Assembly (NCBI GenBank): GCA_031082125.1
Contig: JAVHLM010000001.1
Location: 383,931-447,930 of the forward strand
Direction: 5' to 3'
From: Candidatus Eremiobacterota bacterium
GTDB taxonomy: Bacteria > Vulcanimicrobiota > CADAWZ01 > Ess09-12
Length of the DNA: 64,000 bases
Below, in pieces: positions 62,503 to 64,000 of this stretch. The position numbers and the translations under genes were made by a program. The first letter of the stretch is position 1; each line of letters opens with the position of its first letter. The notes below the pieces were generated by a model. The model did no database searches. It was not told the origin of the DNA and saw only the letters and a list, made by a program, of their open reading frames with translations.

Positions 62503-63336
62503 CTAAGGCGTCATGAAGGTATTCCAGTCTGGCAAAAGGGAAACCTGCCGGCCGACCTCTTTGAAACCGAGTTTATTGAGCGTAGCAATCCTCGCTTGAT
62601 TGGACTCAAGAGGATCGCTTATCATGGACTTTCCCTGGAGAAGGTAAAAAGCACCCACATTGGCATTGAGCTGGGAAGCATAGCCTTTTCTGCGGTGCTC
62701 AGGGGGGGTATACGTAGCGGAAAACTTGACAATTCTCTTCCCTATATAGGGAATGCGCATGCAAGAGACAATTTTACCCTCCTTTTCATAGACATGCACT
62801 TTGCCCTTTCTCACCTGGTCCCGATAATCAATGGAGAGGTTTACCCAGAAGCTGTCTTCCTTCAGAAACTCCTCGTTCCACTTCTCAAGAACCGGCAAAT
62901 CTTCTTCAGTGGCTTCCCTCGAGCGCCCGTCAGGAGCTATGAGCAGGCCGCCAGGATCGAGGCGGTAAATCAGGTTTACCCGCACATAGCACCATTCGCC
63001 GGGAAAGTGCTCCACGATGAGGGAGAATACTCCGGGCTCAGCAATGATGATCTCAGGGCGGGCATCCTTCACCACACGAAAGACCTGTGGGATGAGGGGG
63101 CCGAAATCTCCAAGCATTATCACGTAATGGTCCTTCTGATCAAGGATCACAAGCGCGGAAAGGCCGGCCGGGGAGGCTATACGAAAAAAAATCCATTGTT
63201 TTTTCACACCGGAAGACACCCGGCTCCATTGTTCCAGCAGGGGAACAAGCCACAGGGCTGCCTGAGAAGGGCGCTCCTCGATGAACGAGATCATAAAGGG
63301 GATATCTTTCTCTTCAAGCAGATCAAGCGAGTAAAT
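62503..63336 (-). CDS. GNAT acetyltransferase, possible ATT start
   Basis: The conventional ATG at 63294 gives 263 residues but has no ribosome site. In the same frame 14 codons of good coding sequence precede it (YSLDLLEEKDIPF), beginning at ATT (63334-63336) exactly 6 nt after AAGGAGG. The GNAT core is C-terminal: IVKFSATYTPPEHRRKGYASQL (motif A) and ARIATLNKLGFKEVG. The N-terminal half is the partner domain of two-domain GNAT proteins. Substrate unknown. Confidence 0.82.
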   Translation of the reverse strand: MYSLDLLEEKDIPFMISFIEERPSQAALWLVPLLEQWSRVSSGVKKQWIFFRIASPAGLSALVILDQKDHYVIMLGDFGPLIPQVFRVVKDARPEIIIAEPGVFSLIVEHFPGEWCYVRVNLIYRLDPGGLLIAPDGRSREATEEDLPVLEKWNEEFLKEDSFWVNLSIDYRDQVRKGKVHVYEKEGKIVSCMRIPYIGKRIVKFSATYTPPEHRRKGYASQLNANVGAFYLLQGKSMISDPLESNQARIATLNKLGFKEVGRQVSLLPDWNTFMTP

Positions 63337-63360
63337 GACACACCTCCTTGAAAAGAATAA

Positions 63361-63388
63361 AGAGGGGGCTGGAACTCCAGCCCCCTCT
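63361..63388 (-). terminator. Intrinsic terminator
   Basis: AGAGGGGGCTGGA and its complement around a 2-nt loop, followed by TTTATTCTTTT on the minus strand; 13 bp after the stop of the Gly/Gln-rich gene and just upstream of the GNAT ribosome site. Confidence 0.88.
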
Positions 63389-63400
63389 CTTCGGCTGTTC

Positions 63401-64000
63401 CTAAGTGTTCTGGTAAGGCTGGCCCGTGAGGTTGGAATACTGGTTCATCATATTGTTCATCTGATTCACCGTCTGGTCATTACCCTGGCCCTGGTTCTGG
63501 TTCTGGTTCAGGTTGATGCCCGCCCCCTGAAGGGTCTGCTGCACGAGCTGCTCTGTCTGCGGTTGGAGCTGCGCACCTGCCTGCTTGAAGCCCTGGTAGT
63601 CGTTCATCAGCTGCTGCACCGAGGGTGATGAGCCGCCGGCTCCTACACCGCCCATGCCCTGGCCCTGCTGGGGCATGCCGGCTGTCATGCCGGTGCCGTT
63701 TGCCATGCCGCCGGGGGTCTGGACGCCTCCTACAGGCGCGGCACCGCCGGCACCGCCCTGGCCCATCTGTGCGCCGCCCGCACCCATCATCGGATTGGTG
63801 GCGCCGCCCGCACCCATCTGCGCGCCCATGGCCGCCCCGGCCTGCTCCTGCTGCACTTTCTGGCAATCAGCCTGGAGCACCTGGTTAGGATCCATGCCCT
63901 GCTGAGGCATGCCGGCCTGCTGTGGTCCGCCGGCGCCGCCGGCTTTCTGGCCACCGCCTCCGCCGCCTTTCTCGCCGCCACCCTTCTCGGCCTTCTTGTC
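63401..64000 (-). CDS. Gly/Gln/Met-rich low-complexity protein, 5' end cut by the window
   Basis: The frame is open from the window edge to a TAG at 63401 (at least 199 residues). The visible N-terminal part is Lys/Gly (KKAEKGGGEKGGGGGG), then repeats of GA/GG/QM/PQQG, then a Gln/Asn-rich end (INLNQNQNQGQGNDQT). A helix with one Cys (NQVLQADCQKVQQEQAG) interrupts it. Such composition is found in surface, secreted or scaffold proteins, but no domain is recognisable. No start visible. Confidence 0.75.
   Translation of the reverse strand, partial: DKKAEKGGGEKGGGGGGQKAGGAGGPQQAGMPQQGMDPNQVLQADCQKVQQEQAGAAMGAQMGAGGATNPMMGAGGAQMGQGGAGGAAPVGGVQTPGGMANGTGMTAGMPQQGQGMGGVGAGGSSPSVQQLMNDYQGFKQAGAQLQPQTEQLVQQTLQGAGINLNQNQNQGQGNDQTVNQMNNMMNQYSNLTGQPYQNT

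Noticed and set aside
1-64000. CRISPR arrays, tRNA or rRNA genes, insertion sequences, attachment sites
   Set aside because: I scanned for regular repeats, transposase motifs and RNA gene hallmarks and saw none.

Overview
The window is GC-rich (roughly 58-60 % by eye), almost fully coding bacterial chromosome with about 55 genes on both strands. I see no rRNA, tRNA, CRISPR, transposase or prophage genes. Most genes carry Shine-Dalgarno sites. Many intergenic gaps hold a sigma-70-like promoter (TTGACA/TATAAT type, 16-18 bp spacer), and several of those lie so close to the start codon that the mRNA must be leaderless. GDP-heptose and CDP-sugar pathways, a group 3b-type [NiFe] hydrogenase, hybrid histidine kinases and a set of signal-less proteins with proline/glutamine/glycine-rich ends suggest an uncultivated, at least facultatively anaerobic, environmental bacterium. 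The style resembles Eremiobacterota (Xenobia), but that is a guess and the sequence shown does not prove it.

Layout. 1-3851 (minus): a hybrid histidine kinase, a B3/B4-domain protein and a DegV protein. 3988-4653: a DUF218 membrane protein. 4637-9047 (minus): a five-gene hydrogenase operon (beta, gamma, small, large, protease) with a clear promoter and a palindrome at the predicted +1. 9575-14052: RidA, then hemW behind a 59-residue leaderless ORF, then an 881-residue HNH protein with a duplicated helical module. 14386-17590 (minus): a dynamin-like GTPase and a CPA2 cation/proton antiporter, each preceded by its own fluoride (crcB) riboswitch. This is the most striking region. 17880-25191: a zinc-ribbon membrane protein, endonuclease IV, an M28 peptidase, a clostripain-family peptidase, a CHC2-like zinc protein, an MFS exporter and WrbA. 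25281-29011: a hypothetical protein, a 50-53-residue peptide, a C39-like peptidase, a cupin remnant and a radical SAM protein. 29018-33423 (minus): two signalling proteins with receiver, PAS and kinase modules.

33583-36683 holds a Pro-tailed protein, a DUF2752 membrane protein and a B12-type radical SAM enzyme. 36956-56711 is a surface-glycan locus. It contains a GT4-like glycosyltransferase, a Wzx-like flippase, an opposing radical SAM gene, and then a tightly overlapping plus-strand run. The run encodes RfbF and RfbG (CDP-4-keto-6-deoxyglucose), a GT-A transferase, an epimerase, HddC/GmhB/HddA (GDP-D-glycero-alpha-D-manno-heptose), a GDP-fucose-synthase-like reductase, an RfbH-type 3-dehydratase, a B12-type radical SAM enzyme, a split transketolase, a GT/SAM-fold fusion and an ATP-grasp protein. 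Together they suggest a glycan with a heptose and a 3,6-dideoxy, possibly two-carbon-branched, CDP-sugar.

56787-64000 contains two short divergent coiled-coil proteins, an O-methyltransferase, a CDF metal exporter, a fused AccA-AccD carboxyltransferase, an APC permease, a GNAT acetyltransferase that may start at ATT, and the 3' part of a Gly/Gln/Met-rich protein.
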